A DNA stretch of 62,019 nucleotides from Holophagaceae bacterium (lineage in GTDB: Bacteria; Acidobacteriota; Holophagae; Holophagales; Holophagaceae). The position numbers were made by a program, and so were the translations under genes. Under the pieces are notes generated by a model. It was not told where the DNA came from and did not search any database. It saw only the letters and a list, made by a program, of their open reading frames with translations. Below, one piece after another: positions 15,970-24,376 of this stretch. Position 1 is the first letter of the stretch. Each line of letters begins with the position of its first letter. Location: positions 1 through 62,019 of the forward strand of contig JAFNAB010000006.1 of the NCBI GenBank assembly GCA_017859955.1, read 5' to 3'.

Positions 15970-16499
15970 CTCAGTACCCGGATGTTCGGATCCACTTCGT
16001 CCTGGAGGATTCCTTCGATGAAGTTGAGGGTGCCTCCGGCGGCGCTGGGGCAGGAGCCGCAGGCGCCCTGGTACTGGATCTCCAGGACGGTGCCGTCGAA
16101 GGAGAGGATCTCCAGGCCTCCGCCGTCACCGGCCAGGCCGGGACGTATCCGTTGGTCGATCACGGCCTCGATCCGGGCCAGCTTCTCGTCCACGCTGCCA
16201 CCTGAGGAGGGAGCGTGGGCTTCGCCTTCCTCGGCCTGGAAGTCCTCCACCAGTTCGCAGATGGGGTCGATGAGATCGCTCCAGTCGGCGTCCGGATCCT
16301 TGTTCACGGTGACGAAGCGGTCCATGTAGAAGACCGAGGTGATCTTGCCCTGGGCGAAGATGCCGGAGGCCAGGGGGTCCCCCACGGCGCTTCCGAAGTC
16401 GCGGAAGGAGCGGATGCCCTTTTTCAGCAAGGGGCTTTCCGTAACGAACTTGAGGGCATCGGGATTGGGCGTGGGTTCGATGTTCACGACTTTGGGCAT
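15963..16499 (-). CDS. NifU-like Fe-S cluster carrier (Nfu type)
   Basis: A 178-residue Fe-S scaffold or carrier from the ATG at 16499 (GAGGTG upstream). The N-terminal Nfu domain begins PKVVNIEPTPNPDALKF and includes VFYMDRFVTVNKDP. An Ala/Ser/Gly-rich linker near residue 95 leads to the C-terminal NifU domain, which carries the cluster-binding CGSCPS motif. This two-domain layout is the eukaryotic NFU1/bacterial type that hands [4Fe-4S] clusters to target enzymes. An upstream reading frame extends to 16646 but lacks family similarity and a ribosome site. Confidence 0.92.
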   Translation of the reverse strand: MPKVVNIEPTPNPDALKFVTESPLLKKGIRSFRDFGSAVGDPLASGIFAQGKITSVFYMDRFVTVNKDPDADWSDLIDPICELVEDFQAEEGEAHAPSSGGSVDEKLARIEAVIDQRIRPGLAGDGGGLEILSFDGTVLEIQYQGACGSCPSAAGGTLNFIEGILQDEVDPNIRVLSY

Positions 16500-16615
16500 G
16501 CAGCACCTCGGTTTTAAAAGTTTACTCTTTTTGTCGGGTTTATCCAGCATCGGGGACGCCGCGCCTTCATCCCTGAAATGCGGCGCCGGATTGGCTACCA
16601 TGAAGGATTCCCCCC

Positions 16616-18787
16616 ATGCCGGGATTGAGGTCGTTTCGTTTGGCACTAGGAAAACTGCTTAGCACCGGAGCCAGGACTCCCCGCCACCTTCTTGGGAGGC
16701 CAGAGGCTCAGGAACTCACCGTTGCCCGTCTCCCCTGGATCATGTGGCCCGTGTTCGTCTGGGCCTTCGCCATCGTCCTGCGGCTCCTCTGGCTCCAGGT
16801 GGTGGAGCACCGCCGGTACCAGGCCAGGGCCTCGCAGCAGCACAATGTGGAAGTCCCCATTCCCCCCATCCGGGGCGAACTGCGGGATCGCCGTGGGGTG
16901 TCCCTGGCCATTTCCATGCGTCTGGAAAGTCTTTTCTGCAATCCTCCGGCCTTCTATCCGGACTACAAGGCCGGTCGGGGCCAGGAACGGGTCTGGGGCG
17001 AGCCCAATCGGGAGGCGGCCCAGGAGGTGGCCAACCAGCTGGCGCCCATCCTGGACGTCCCGGCCAAGGCCGTGATGGAGAAGCTGCTGCGCAAGAAGCC
17101 CTTTGTCTGGATCGAGCGCCACATGGGACCCGCCAAAGCGGCCACCATCAAGGCCCTGAAGCTGGAAGGGGTCGAATTCCTGCCGGAGTTCAAGCGCCAG
17201 TACCCCCGGGGGAGCCTGGCCTGCCAGATCCTGGGCTTCACCAATATCGATGGGATCGGCCAGTTGGGAGTCGAACGGACCTTCAACGATCAGCTCGCAG
17301 GCAAGCCCGGTGAGCTGGTGGCCCCCCGGGACGCCAAGGGGCGCCTCCTGATCCTTCAGGAGAACTACTCCCAGATTCCCGTCAACGGCTCCACCCTCCA
17401 GCTCACCATTGATTCCACCATCCAACACATCGTTGAGGAGGCGCTGGAGGAAGGAGTGCGGCTCAGTCGCCCCAAGACGGCCTATGCCGTCGTCATGGAT
17501 CCCAACACCGGTGAGATTCTGGCCATGGCGGGGACCCCCTTCTTCGATCCCAACCACATCATTCCCAAGAAGTTCATGAACCGCAGTGAGAGTGAGTGGA
17601 GTGCCGGGGAGCGGGAGGAATACCGCGCCGAGGTTGAGCGGGGCAAGGAGGCCCGGAAGGTCCACCCCGTGGAGGACAGCTACGAGCCGGGCTCTACCAT
17701 GAAGGTCTTCACCCTGGCCATGGCCCTGGAGGAGCGCAAGGTTCACCTCGGCGAGAAGGTGAACTGCGAGGGCGGGCGCTGGAACTTTGGTGGTGGCCTG
17801 ACCATATCGGACACACACAATCACGGAATGCTCACCTTCGAAGAGATACTCTGGCAGAGCTCCAATATCGGTGCCGCCAAGATCGGCGTCCGCCTGGATC
17901 CGGCCACGCATTACCAATACCTGCGGAAGTTCGGATTCGGAGAGCTCACGGGACTGAACTTCCCGGGCGAGACCGCCGGGCGCCTGCTTTCGCCTGACCG
18001 CTGGTCCGGCACCACCCAGCCCACCATGTCCTATGGCTATGGGCTTTCTGTGTCACCCCTGCAGGTCCTGGTGGCGGGCTGCGCCGTGGCCAACGGCGGC
18101 AAGCTCATGCAGCCCTACCTGGTGCAGAAGATATTCAATGACCAGGGGGTGATGCTCCAGGAGAACCGTCCCAAGGTGCGCAATCAGGTCCTCAGTGAAG
18201 AGACTTCGGCCATGATGCGGGAGGCCCTGAAGGGCGTCATCACCAACGGCACCGCCAAGAACGCCAAACTGGACGGCGGGGTGGAGGCCTTCGGAAAGAC
18301 CGGCACGGCATGGAAAGTGATAAATGGTAAATACGTAAGGGGCCATCACTACGCCTCCTTCCTGGGCTTCTTTCCGGCGGACAAACCCCAGTTCGGCATG
18401 CTCTTCATGCTCGACGATCCTGCGGGCGGGGCCTACGGCGGCACCGTTGCGGCCCCCCTCTTCAAGAAGATCGGCGACGGCATCATGCGCTATCGGACTC
18501 TGGGGGGCGAGGAACAGAACCCGGACCTGAAGCTGTCTCTGCGGGACTGGCCGGTCAGCGAGACCGATGAAGCGGTGGTCCACGTGGAAGTCGGCAAGGT
18601 GCCGGATGTGCGGAACCTGGCCCTCAAGAGCGCCATTCAGCGCATCGTGATGGCCGGTGGAAGCCCCCGGGTCGAAGGGGCGGGGGCCGCTCAGTCCCGT
18701 GCCTTTGTGGTGGCCGAGCAGAGCCCCGAGCCCGGGGCGGCCCTGGAACCCGGGAAGCCTGTGCGCCTTGTCCTGAGGGGACCATGA
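16616..18787 (+). CDS. ftsI: Class B penicillin-binding protein, FtsI-like, with C-terminal PASTA domain
   Basis: A peptidoglycan transpeptidase for septum formation. One membrane segment lies near residues 41-62 (IMWPVFVWAFAIVLRLLWLQVV). A dimerisation domain follows, then the transpeptidase domain with STMK (S360, K363), SSN (S415-N417) and KTGTA (K561-G563). Residues about 660-721 form one PASTA domain (VPDVRNLALKSAIQRI), as in sporulation or Spo-VD-like and many Acidobacteria PBPs. The start is the ATG at 16616 with GAAGGA upstream. Its stop overlaps the murE ATG by four bases. No mraZ, rsmH or ftsL precedes it. Confidence 0.93.
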   Translation: MPGLRSFRLALGKLLSTGARTPRHLLGRPEAQELTVARLPWIMWPVFVWAFAIVLRLLWLQVVEHRRYQARASQQHNVEVPIPPIRGELRDRRGVSLAISMRLESLFCNPPAFYPDYKAGRGQERVWGEPNREAAQEVANQLAPILDVPAKAVMEKLLRKKPFVWIERHMGPAKAATIKALKLEGVEFLPEFKRQYPRGSLACQILGFTNIDGIGQLGVERTFNDQLAGKPGELVAPRDAKGRLLILQENYSQIPVNGSTLQLTIDSTIQHIVEEALEEGVRLSRPKTAYAVVMDPNTGEILAMAGTPFFDPNHIIPKKFMNRSESEWSAGEREEYRAEVERGKEARKVHPVEDSYEPGSTMKVFTLAMALEERKVHLGEKVNCEGGRWNFGGGLTISDTHNHGMLTFEEILWQSSNIGAAKIGVRLDPATHYQYLRKFGFGELTGLNFPGETAGRLLSPDRWSGTTQPTMSYGYGLSVSPLQVLVAGCAVANGGKLMQPYLVQKIFNDQGVMLQENRPKVRNQVLSEETSAMMREALKGVITNGTAKNAKLDGGVEAFGKTGTAWKVINGKYVRGHHYASFLGFFPADKPQFGMLFMLDDPAGGAYGGTVAAPLFKKIGDGIMRYRTLGGEEQNPDLKLSLRDWPVSETDEAVVHVEVGKVPDVRNLALKSAIQRIVMAGGSPRVEGAGAAQSRAFVVAEQSPEPGAALEPGKPVRLVLRGP

Positions 18788-20268
18788 ATTTCAGAGACAT
18801 CGTCGAATGCCTGAGGCTGCCGGGTCACGGACCCCTGGATGTGGAGGTCCGGGACCTGACCTGCGATAGCCGGGAGGTTGGCCCGGGTTGCGTCTTCGTG
18901 GCCCTCAAGGGCGAGCATTCGGATGGGGGCGACTTCATCCCCAAGGCCCTGGAGCGCGGGGCTGTCGGCATCCTGGGGGACCGATGGTTTCCCGATTTGG
19001 CGCCGGATATCGCCTTTGCGCGTCTGGACGAAGCCCGGACCCAGATGGCCACGGCTGCGCGGATGGTCCAGGGAACCCCTGACGAGCGTCTTGCCCTGCT
19101 GGGTGTGACCGGCACCAACGGCAAGACCACCACCACCATGCTGATCCGCCAGCTCCTCAGGGGGATCGGTCACGGCTGCGGCCTCATCGGCACGGTGCTG
19201 CTGGCCGCCGGGGGAGATGAAGAGGAGGCCACCCGGACCTCCCCGGAAAGCCCCGTCTTCTACCGCTGGATCCGAAAAGCCGCCGACTCCGGTGACCGGG
19301 CCCTTGCGGTGGAGGTTTCCAGCCACGCCCTCAGCCTCGCCCGGGTCCACGGAGCCCGTTTCCGGGTGGGACTCTTCACCAACCTCACCCAGGATCATCT
19401 GGATTTTCACGGCGACCTGGAGTCCTATTTCCAGGCCAAGATCCGCCTCTTCGACCAGTGCGAGAAGGGCCTGGTCAACGCCGATGACCCCTACGGCGTG
19501 CGCCTTCTGGAGGAAGCCCCCGGACTCATCGGCTTCGGCGCTTCCGCCACCGCCTCCTATCGTCTGTCGGAGCTGGTCCTCAGCCCGACGGGCACCTCCT
19601 TCCGCCTGGAGGCCCCCCAGGGCAACTGGGAGATCCAGAGCCCCCTTCTGGGGCGCTTCAATGTCTACAACCTGGTGGGAGCCCTGGCGGTCTGCGCCGA
19701 GGCGGGCTTCGAGATGGAGGCCCTGGTGCGGGCCGTCCCCTCCCTGAAAGGTGCCCCCGGCCGCCTGGATCGGGTGGACTGCGGTCAGGCCTTCGGTGTG
19801 ATGGTGGACTACGCCCACACGCCGGATGCCCTGGAAAAGCTCCTGGCAGCTGGCAGGGATCTCCTGCCCCCCGGGGGCCGCCTGCACGTCCTCTTCGGGT
19901 GCGGCGGGGACCGGGACCGCACCAAGCGGGCCCCCATGGCGGCGGCGGTGGCCCTGGCGGCCGACGTGATCTGGCACACCTCGGACAATAGCCGCAGCGA
20001 GGACCTGGAGCAGATCCTGGACGATGCGGCCCTGGGCATTCCCCAGGACATCCGGAACGATGCGGAGCGCTACCACCGCATCCTGGACCGGGCCCTGGCG
20101 GTGGAGGCGGCGCTGGCGGCCTGCCGTCCCGGGGACCTGCTGCTGCTGGCGGGGAAGGGGCATGAGCCCTACCAGGAGATCCTGGGGCAGAAGTTCCCTT
20201 ACAGCGATCGGGGGGCCGTGGAGGCCGTGCTGGCCGGAGGCTCGGTGCCAAGGCCCTGGGCGGAATGA
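18784..20268 (+). CDS. murE: UDP-N-acetylmuramyl-tripeptide synthetase MurE
   Basis: Adds the third amino acid of the peptidoglycan stem peptide. The 494-residue ligase has the P-loop GVTGTNGKTTTT (about 110-121), EVSSHAL, the DHLDFHG motif and VMVDYAHTPDALEKLL. The amino-acid specificity loop reads SDNSRSED (D401-N402-S403-R404): meso-diaminopimelate enzymes carry DNPR here, so Pro is replaced by Ser while the DAP-contacting Asn and Arg remain. DAP is the likely substrate, but this is less certain than usual. Translationally coupled to ftsI. Confidence 0.95.
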   Translation: MNFRDIVECLRLPGHGPLDVEVRDLTCDSREVGPGCVFVALKGEHSDGGDFIPKALERGAVGILGDRWFPDLAPDIAFARLDEARTQMATAARMVQGTPDERLALLGVTGTNGKTTTTMLIRQLLRGIGHGCGLIGTVLLAAGGDEEEATRTSPESPVFYRWIRKAADSGDRALAVEVSSHALSLARVHGARFRVGLFTNLTQDHLDFHGDLESYFQAKIRLFDQCEKGLVNADDPYGVRLLEEAPGLIGFGASATASYRLSELVLSPTGTSFRLEAPQGNWEIQSPLLGRFNVYNLVGALAVCAEAGFEMEALVRAVPSLKGAPGRLDRVDCGQAFGVMVDYAHTPDALEKLLAAGRDLLPPGGRLHVLFGCGGDRDRTKRAPMAAAVALAADVIWHTSDNSRSEDLEQILDDAALGIPQDIRNDAERYHRILDRALAVEAALAACRPGDLLLLAGKGHEPYQEILGQKFPYSDRGAVEAVLAGGSVPRPWAE

Positions 20269-20308
20269 TCGCTGGCATAATGTGGTGATCACCCTGGGAG
20301 GAGGTTCC

Positions 20309-20599
20309 ATGCATCGTGAAAAGGTGATCGCCTGCCTCCAGGCCCATCGGGAGGACATGGTTCAGTTCCATATCCGTTCGCTTTCGTTGTTTGGTTCCGT
20401 AGCCCGGGATGAAGCTCGGGCAGACTCGGATGTTGATCTGCTTGTTGAATTTGAAGGATCGCCCTCCTTTCTGGACTACATGGACGCCAAGTTTGCATTG
20501 GAGGAGTGGTTGGGGGTTTCAGTGGATCTCGTAACCACAACGTCCTTGAAACCCGCGTTGCGTCCGCAGGTCGAGCGTGAGGCATTCCGTGTCGCGTGA
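20309..20599 (+). CDS. mntA: MntA-like minimal nucleotidyltransferase (antitoxin type)
   Basis: A 96-residue protein from the ATG at 20309 (GGGAGGAGG upstream). It has the polymerase-beta fold signature SLFGSVARDEA with the paired acidic residues SDVDLLVEF, and the family's C-terminal KPALRPQVEREAFRVA. In MntA-HepT systems this protein AMPylates and silences the HepT RNase toxin. The partner gene starts within its last codons but is a collapsed remnant here, so the antitoxin is orphaned. It sits between murE and sua5, in the middle of an otherwise housekeeping unit. Confidence 0.85.
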   Translation: MHREKVIACLQAHREDMVQFHIRSLSLFGSVARDEARADSDVDLLVEFEGSPSFLDYMDAKFALEEWLGVSVDLVTTTSLKPALRPQVEREAFRVA

Positions 20600-20687
20600 T
20601 GACAGCATCCTCTGGGACCTCAGAACGACACATCTTCCCGTTCTATCCCGTGACGTCACAAGACTGCTGACCAAGGCTGGCGAGTGA
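20589..20687 (+). pseudogene. hepT: HepT-like toxin remnant with internal deletion
   Basis: A GTG-started frame of 32 residues overlaps the mntA end by 11 bases, the normal mntA-hepT layout. It begins MSRDDSIL, like HepT/DUF86 proteins, and then jumps directly to WDLRTTHLPVLSRDVTRLL, which resembles the C-terminal helix of the family. HepT is normally about 110 residues; the middle with the R-x4-6-H RNase motif is gone, roughly 80 codons. The join is in frame. Its last bases (GTGA) overlap the GTG of sua5. Identification rests on the two ends and the context. Confidence 0.65.
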
Positions 20688-21691
20688 ATTCCTGTTCTCC
20701 GGATGTTCCCCCGAGTCGCTGCCTTCCGGCCACGGAACCCTCCATCGCCGAGGCCGCCGCCGTCCTCCGCTCCGGCGGCCTGGTGGCCTTCCCCACGGAA
20801 ACGGTTTACGGCCTGGGGGCGGATGGGCTCAATCCCGAGGCCGTGGCCCGCATCTATACCGCCAAGGGACGACCCTCCAACAATCCCCTGATCCTCCACG
20901 TGGCGGATATCGACGGGGCCAGAGCCCTGGTGGCCTCGTGGCCCCCCGAGGCCCAGGTGCTGGCGGAGCGCTTCTGGCCCGGGCCCCTGACCATGGTGCT
21001 GGCGGCGGCTCCCCATATTCCTGAGATCGTCCGGGCCGGGAATCCCACTGTGGCCCTTCGCTGTCCCGCCCATCCCGTGGCCCTGGCCCTGATCCGGGCC
21101 ACCGGAAGGCCCCTGGCGGCCCCCAGCGCCAACCGTTCCCAGGGCATCTCCCCCAGCCGGGCCGAGCATGTGGTCAAGAGCCTGGGGAGCCGGGTGGATC
21201 TGGTGCTGGATGGCGGTCCCACCAAGGCGGGGGTCGAATCCACCATCCTGGATCTGAGCCGACGCCCCTTCCGGGTGCTGCGCCCGGGTCCTCTGGCTCC
21301 CAGCCTCCTGGAGGCCCTGGTGGGGCCCATTGAGGTGTGGTCGGGAGCCGTGGCGGATGGCACGGTCCAGGCCGCCCCCGGCATGGCTTCCCGCCACTAC
21401 GCCCCCAAGGCACACCTGGAACTGCTGCCCCGGCCCTCGCTCCTGGCCCGGAGCCAGGAAGGTGGAAACAGGGTGGTCCTCGTGACCTTCGGCACTCCAC
21501 TCCCGGGCTCCGGGGGTGGCGAGCAGAGGCTCCTTCCCGGGAATGCGGAGGGGGCTATGGCCGCTCTGTACGCACTTCTGCACGACCTGGATGCGGCGGG
21601 GGTGGATCGGATCCTGATGGAAATACCTCCGGATGGGGAGGCGTGGATGGCCCTCAGGGACCGTCTGCGCCGTGCAGCCGCCAAAGCCTGA
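20684..21691 (+). CDS. L-threonylcarbamoyladenylate synthase (Sua5/TsaC type)
   Basis: Makes threonylcarbamoyl-AMP from threonine, bicarbonate and ATP for the t6A37 modification of tRNAs that read ANN codons. The 335-residue protein contains the YrdC domain (GLVAFPTETVYGLGADG, then KGRPSNNPLILHV, and TRPLAAPSANRSQGISPS-like region near 140-160) plus the C-terminal Sua5 domain joined by a linker with APGMASRHYAPK. It starts with GTG, overlapping the hepT remnant stop (GTGA). Confidence 0.94.
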   Translation: MNSCSPDVPPSRCLPATEPSIAEAAAVLRSGGLVAFPTETVYGLGADGLNPEAVARIYTAKGRPSNNPLILHVADIDGARALVASWPPEAQVLAERFWPGPLTMVLAAAPHIPEIVRAGNPTVALRCPAHPVALALIRATGRPLAAPSANRSQGISPSRAEHVVKSLGSRVDLVLDGGPTKAGVESTILDLSRRPFRVLRPGPLAPSLLEALVGPIEVWSGAVADGTVQAAPGMASRHYAPKAHLELLPRPSLLARSQEGGNRVVLVTFGTPLPGSGGGEQRLLPGNAEGAMAALYALLHDLDAAGVDRILMEIPPDGEAWMALRDRLRRAAAKA

Positions 21692-21708
21692 TCTTTTCTG
21701 GAGGTAAC

Positions 21709-22962
21709 ATGCTCCTGAGTGAATTCCTGGAGGCCGAATGGGTGCTTGCCCTCGGCTGCACCGAACCCGCCGCCGTGGCCCATGCGACGGCCCTGGCCGC
21801 CAGCCAGGGCAGGGGCGTGGTACGGATGGTCCGGCTGGTCTGTGATCCGCGCACCTACAAGAACTGTTTCGCCGTGGGGCTCCCCAATACCGGGCACCGC
21901 ACCGGCCTGCTCTGGGCCCTGGCCGTGGGGGCCCATCTGCCGGATGGCCGCTCCGGCTTGCGCTGTTTCGAGGAGGTGACCCCGGAGATCCTGGTCCAGG
22001 CCCAGGACCTGCTGGAGCGCCAAGGGGTCCAGGTGGATGTGGATGCCACCCGGGAAGCCCTTCGCATCGATGTGATGGTGGTCCGGGAGAGTGGCGTGGG
22101 CCGGGCTGTCATGGATCGGGAGCACACGCGGCTGGTACGCCTGGAGGCCGATGGGCAGGTGATGCTGGCGGAAGACGGTGAGGGGGCCTCGGAGCACCCC
22201 GATTGCAGGGCCATGGCGGCCTCCCTGGGCCTGGAGGCCATGGCTGCCATGGCTGCGCAGCTCACGGACGCAGACCGGGGCCGTCTCCGGGAGGGAGCAG
22301 CCTGCAATCTGGCCATGGCCCGGCACGGTCTGGGACTGATGGATATCCGCACTCTGGGGGAGCAGGGGAGCGCCTCCATCTCCAGTCTGGTGAGCGCGGG
22401 TGTCTACGCTCGCATGTCCGGTGAGCCTCTGCCCGTGATGTCCCTTTCCGGCTCCGGCAATAAGGGCATCACCCTGGCGGTGCCCCTGGCCCTGCATGGG
22501 GAGCAGCGCGGCCTGCCCCAGGCGCGCGTGGACGAGGCGCTGGCCATGGGCTGTCTCCTGACCGCCGCCACGACCCACCACCTGGGCACTCTTTCGGCGG
22601 TGTGCGGGGCCGCCAACGCGGCGGGCATCGGTGTGGCCGGGGGGCTCGTGCTGATGGAGGGCGGGGATCTCCACCAGGTGGGGCTGGCCATCAACAGCAT
22701 GGTGGGCAATCTGGCGGGAATGATCTGCGACGGGGCTAAGATCGGGTGCGCCCTCAAGACCATGACCGGGGTGGATGCCGCCTTCCGGGCCGCCAGCCTG
22801 GCCCTGGCTGGGATAGGGATCCCGGGGACCGACGGCATCGTGGGAGAGGATGGCGAGGCTTCCCTGCGGAACCTGGGGCGCTTGGCCCAGCGGGGGATGT
22901 CCGGCGTCGATGCCGACATTCTGGGGATCATGCAGGACAAGCTGCGCCGCAGGGCGCATTGA
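21709..22962 (+). CDS. L-cysteine desulfidase-like Fe-S protein (UPF0597/CyuA family)
   Basis: A 417-residue protein from the ATG at 21709 (CTGGAGGT upstream). The family breaks L-cysteine (or related serine/threonine substrates) into pyruvate, ammonia and sulfide with an oxygen-sensitive [4Fe-4S] cluster. The N-terminal ALGCTEPAAVAHA carries the first conserved Cys, and SLSGSGNKG and ICDGAKIGCALK the others near the C-terminal third. Its place between sua5 and murF in a peptidoglycan region is unusual; it is only 15 bp before murF and probably cotranscribed. Confidence 0.88.
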   Translation: MLLSEFLEAEWVLALGCTEPAAVAHATALAASQGRGVVRMVRLVCDPRTYKNCFAVGLPNTGHRTGLLWALAVGAHLPDGRSGLRCFEEVTPEILVQAQDLLERQGVQVDVDATREALRIDVMVVRESGVGRAVMDREHTRLVRLEADGQVMLAEDGEGASEHPDCRAMAASLGLEAMAAMAAQLTDADRGRLREGAACNLAMARHGLGLMDIRTLGEQGSASISSLVSAGVYARMSGEPLPVMSLSGSGNKGITLAVPLALHGEQRGLPQARVDEALAMGCLLTAATTHHLGTLSAVCGAANAAGIGVAGGLVLMEGGDLHQVGLAINSMVGNLAGMICDGAKIGCALKTMTGVDAAFRAASLALAGIGIPGTDGIVGEDGEASLRNLGRLAQRGMSGVDADILGIMQDKLRRRAH

Positions 22963-22976
22963 GGGACAATGAAACC

Positions 22977-24371
22977 ATGACGTCACCTGCCCTCTGGTCC
23001 CTGGCCCAAGTTGCTTCCCACCTGAATGCCCGCGTGGTGGGGGATTCTTCGGTGGTGCCCAGCGCACTCTCCCTGGACACCCGCACCCTTCAGCCCGGCA
23101 ACTGCTTCGTGGCCCTTCGGGCCGAACGGGACGGCCACGAGTTCGCCTCCCAGGCTCTTTCCAAGGGGGCTGCGGCCCTGGTGGTGGATCACGAACTGGA
23201 TCTCGCGGTGCCTCAGTTGGTGGTGGAGGACACGACCCGGGCGCTTCAGGACTGGGGCCAGGCCCGGCTGGCGGCCTTCCGACCTCCGGTGGTTTTCGGC
23301 GTGACGGGCTCCGTGGGCAAGACCAGCACCAAGGAGTTGCTGGCCGGGGCCACCGGCGCCTGGAAGACCCCCGGGAACCGCAACAATACTCTGGGGATGC
23401 CCGAGGCCCTGGCCTCCCTGCCTGAAGGCACTCCTGCGGTGGTGCTCGAGATGGGCATGAGCTTCCCCGGGGAGATCCGCCGGCTGACGGAGATCGCGCC
23501 CCTGGACTTCTCTCTGATCACCAACGTGGGCTCAGCCCATATCGAGAACTTCGTGGAAGGCCAGCGGGGCATCGCCCAGGCCAAGGGTGAGATTGTCGCC
23601 GGAACCCGGCCCGGGGGCACCTGGGTGCATCTGGCCTCCGATGACTGGGCCCGCTGGATCAGCCTTCAGCCCTGGGCCCGCCACGCAAAGGCCGTGGCGG
23701 TGGGTGAGGGCAGTGCCTGGGGCTGGAGCGACGCCCGTTCCCTGGGTCCCCTTGGGGAGCGCTTCACCTTGTTGACCCCCCAAGGGCCCCTGGAGGTCCT
23801 CCTCAAGCTCCGGGGCGCCCATCAGGTCCGCAATGCGGCCCTGGCGGGCAGCCTCGCCATCCTGGCGGGATTCGATCCCGGGCAGGTGGTGGAGGGCCTT
23901 GGGCGGGTCCAGCCTGAGGAAGGCCGTGGACGCCTCCACGAACTTCCAGGCGGGGGCTGGCTCATGGATGAGAGCTACAACGCCAGTCAGGCTTCGATCC
24001 TGGCCTGTGGAGCCTCCCTCCTGGAACTGCCGGGCGGAGAGCCCGTGGCGGTCCTGGGCTGCATGCGGGAGCTGGGAGCTGAGTCCGAGCGGCTCCACCG
24101 GGAGACCGGAGAGGGGCTCGCACGCCTCGGGCTTCAACGCCTGTGGGTGTACGGCGATCAGGCCGGGGTCATGGCCGCTGGCTTTGGCGCCGGGGCCCGG
24201 GCCTATCCGGACTTCGAGGCCCTCCGCGACGATACCGGAGGGCTGGGATCCGTGCCTCCAGGGGCCAGGGTCCTGGTCAAAGGTAGCCGTTACTGGCGAT
24301 CGGAGCGCGCGGTATCCTGGCTCCTGGCCCGTCTGGGCACCCGCACCAACGAAACCACCATTCTTGGATAG
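22977..24371 (+). CDS. murF: UDP-N-acetylmuramoyl-tripeptide--D-alanyl-D-alanine ligase MurF
   Basis: Adds D-Ala-D-Ala to the muramyl tripeptide. The 464-residue ligase has LSLDTRTLQPGNCFVAL, the P-loop GVTGSVGKTSTKE, NRNNTLGMPEAL, EMGMSFPGEI and DESYNASQAS (the family's DxYNAxP-like substrate loop). GTG/TTG alternatives exist, but the ATG at 22977 fits the domain start. Ends five bases before mraY, so they form one unit. Confidence 0.96.
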   Translation: MTSPALWSLAQVASHLNARVVGDSSVVPSALSLDTRTLQPGNCFVALRAERDGHEFASQALSKGAAALVVDHELDLAVPQLVVEDTTRALQDWGQARLAAFRPPVVFGVTGSVGKTSTKELLAGATGAWKTPGNRNNTLGMPEALASLPEGTPAVVLEMGMSFPGEIRRLTEIAPLDFSLITNVGSAHIENFVEGQRGIAQAKGEIVAGTRPGGTWVHLASDDWARWISLQPWARHAKAVAVGEGSAWGWSDARSLGPLGERFTLLTPQGPLEVLLKLRGAHQVRNAALAGSLAILAGFDPGQVVEGLGRVQPEEGRGRLHELPGGGWLMDESYNASQASILACGASLLELPGGEPVAVLGCMRELGAESERLHRETGEGLARLGLQRLWVYGDQAGVMAAGFGAGARAYPDFEALRDDTGGLGSVPPGARVLVKGSRYWRSERAVSWLLARLGTRTNETTILG

Positions 24372-24376
24372 ACCGC

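Noticed and set aside
16499..16646. Longer N-terminus for the Nfu protein
   Set aside because: Extra residues are not Nfu-like; ATG at 16499 has a good ribosome site and starts at the domain boundary.
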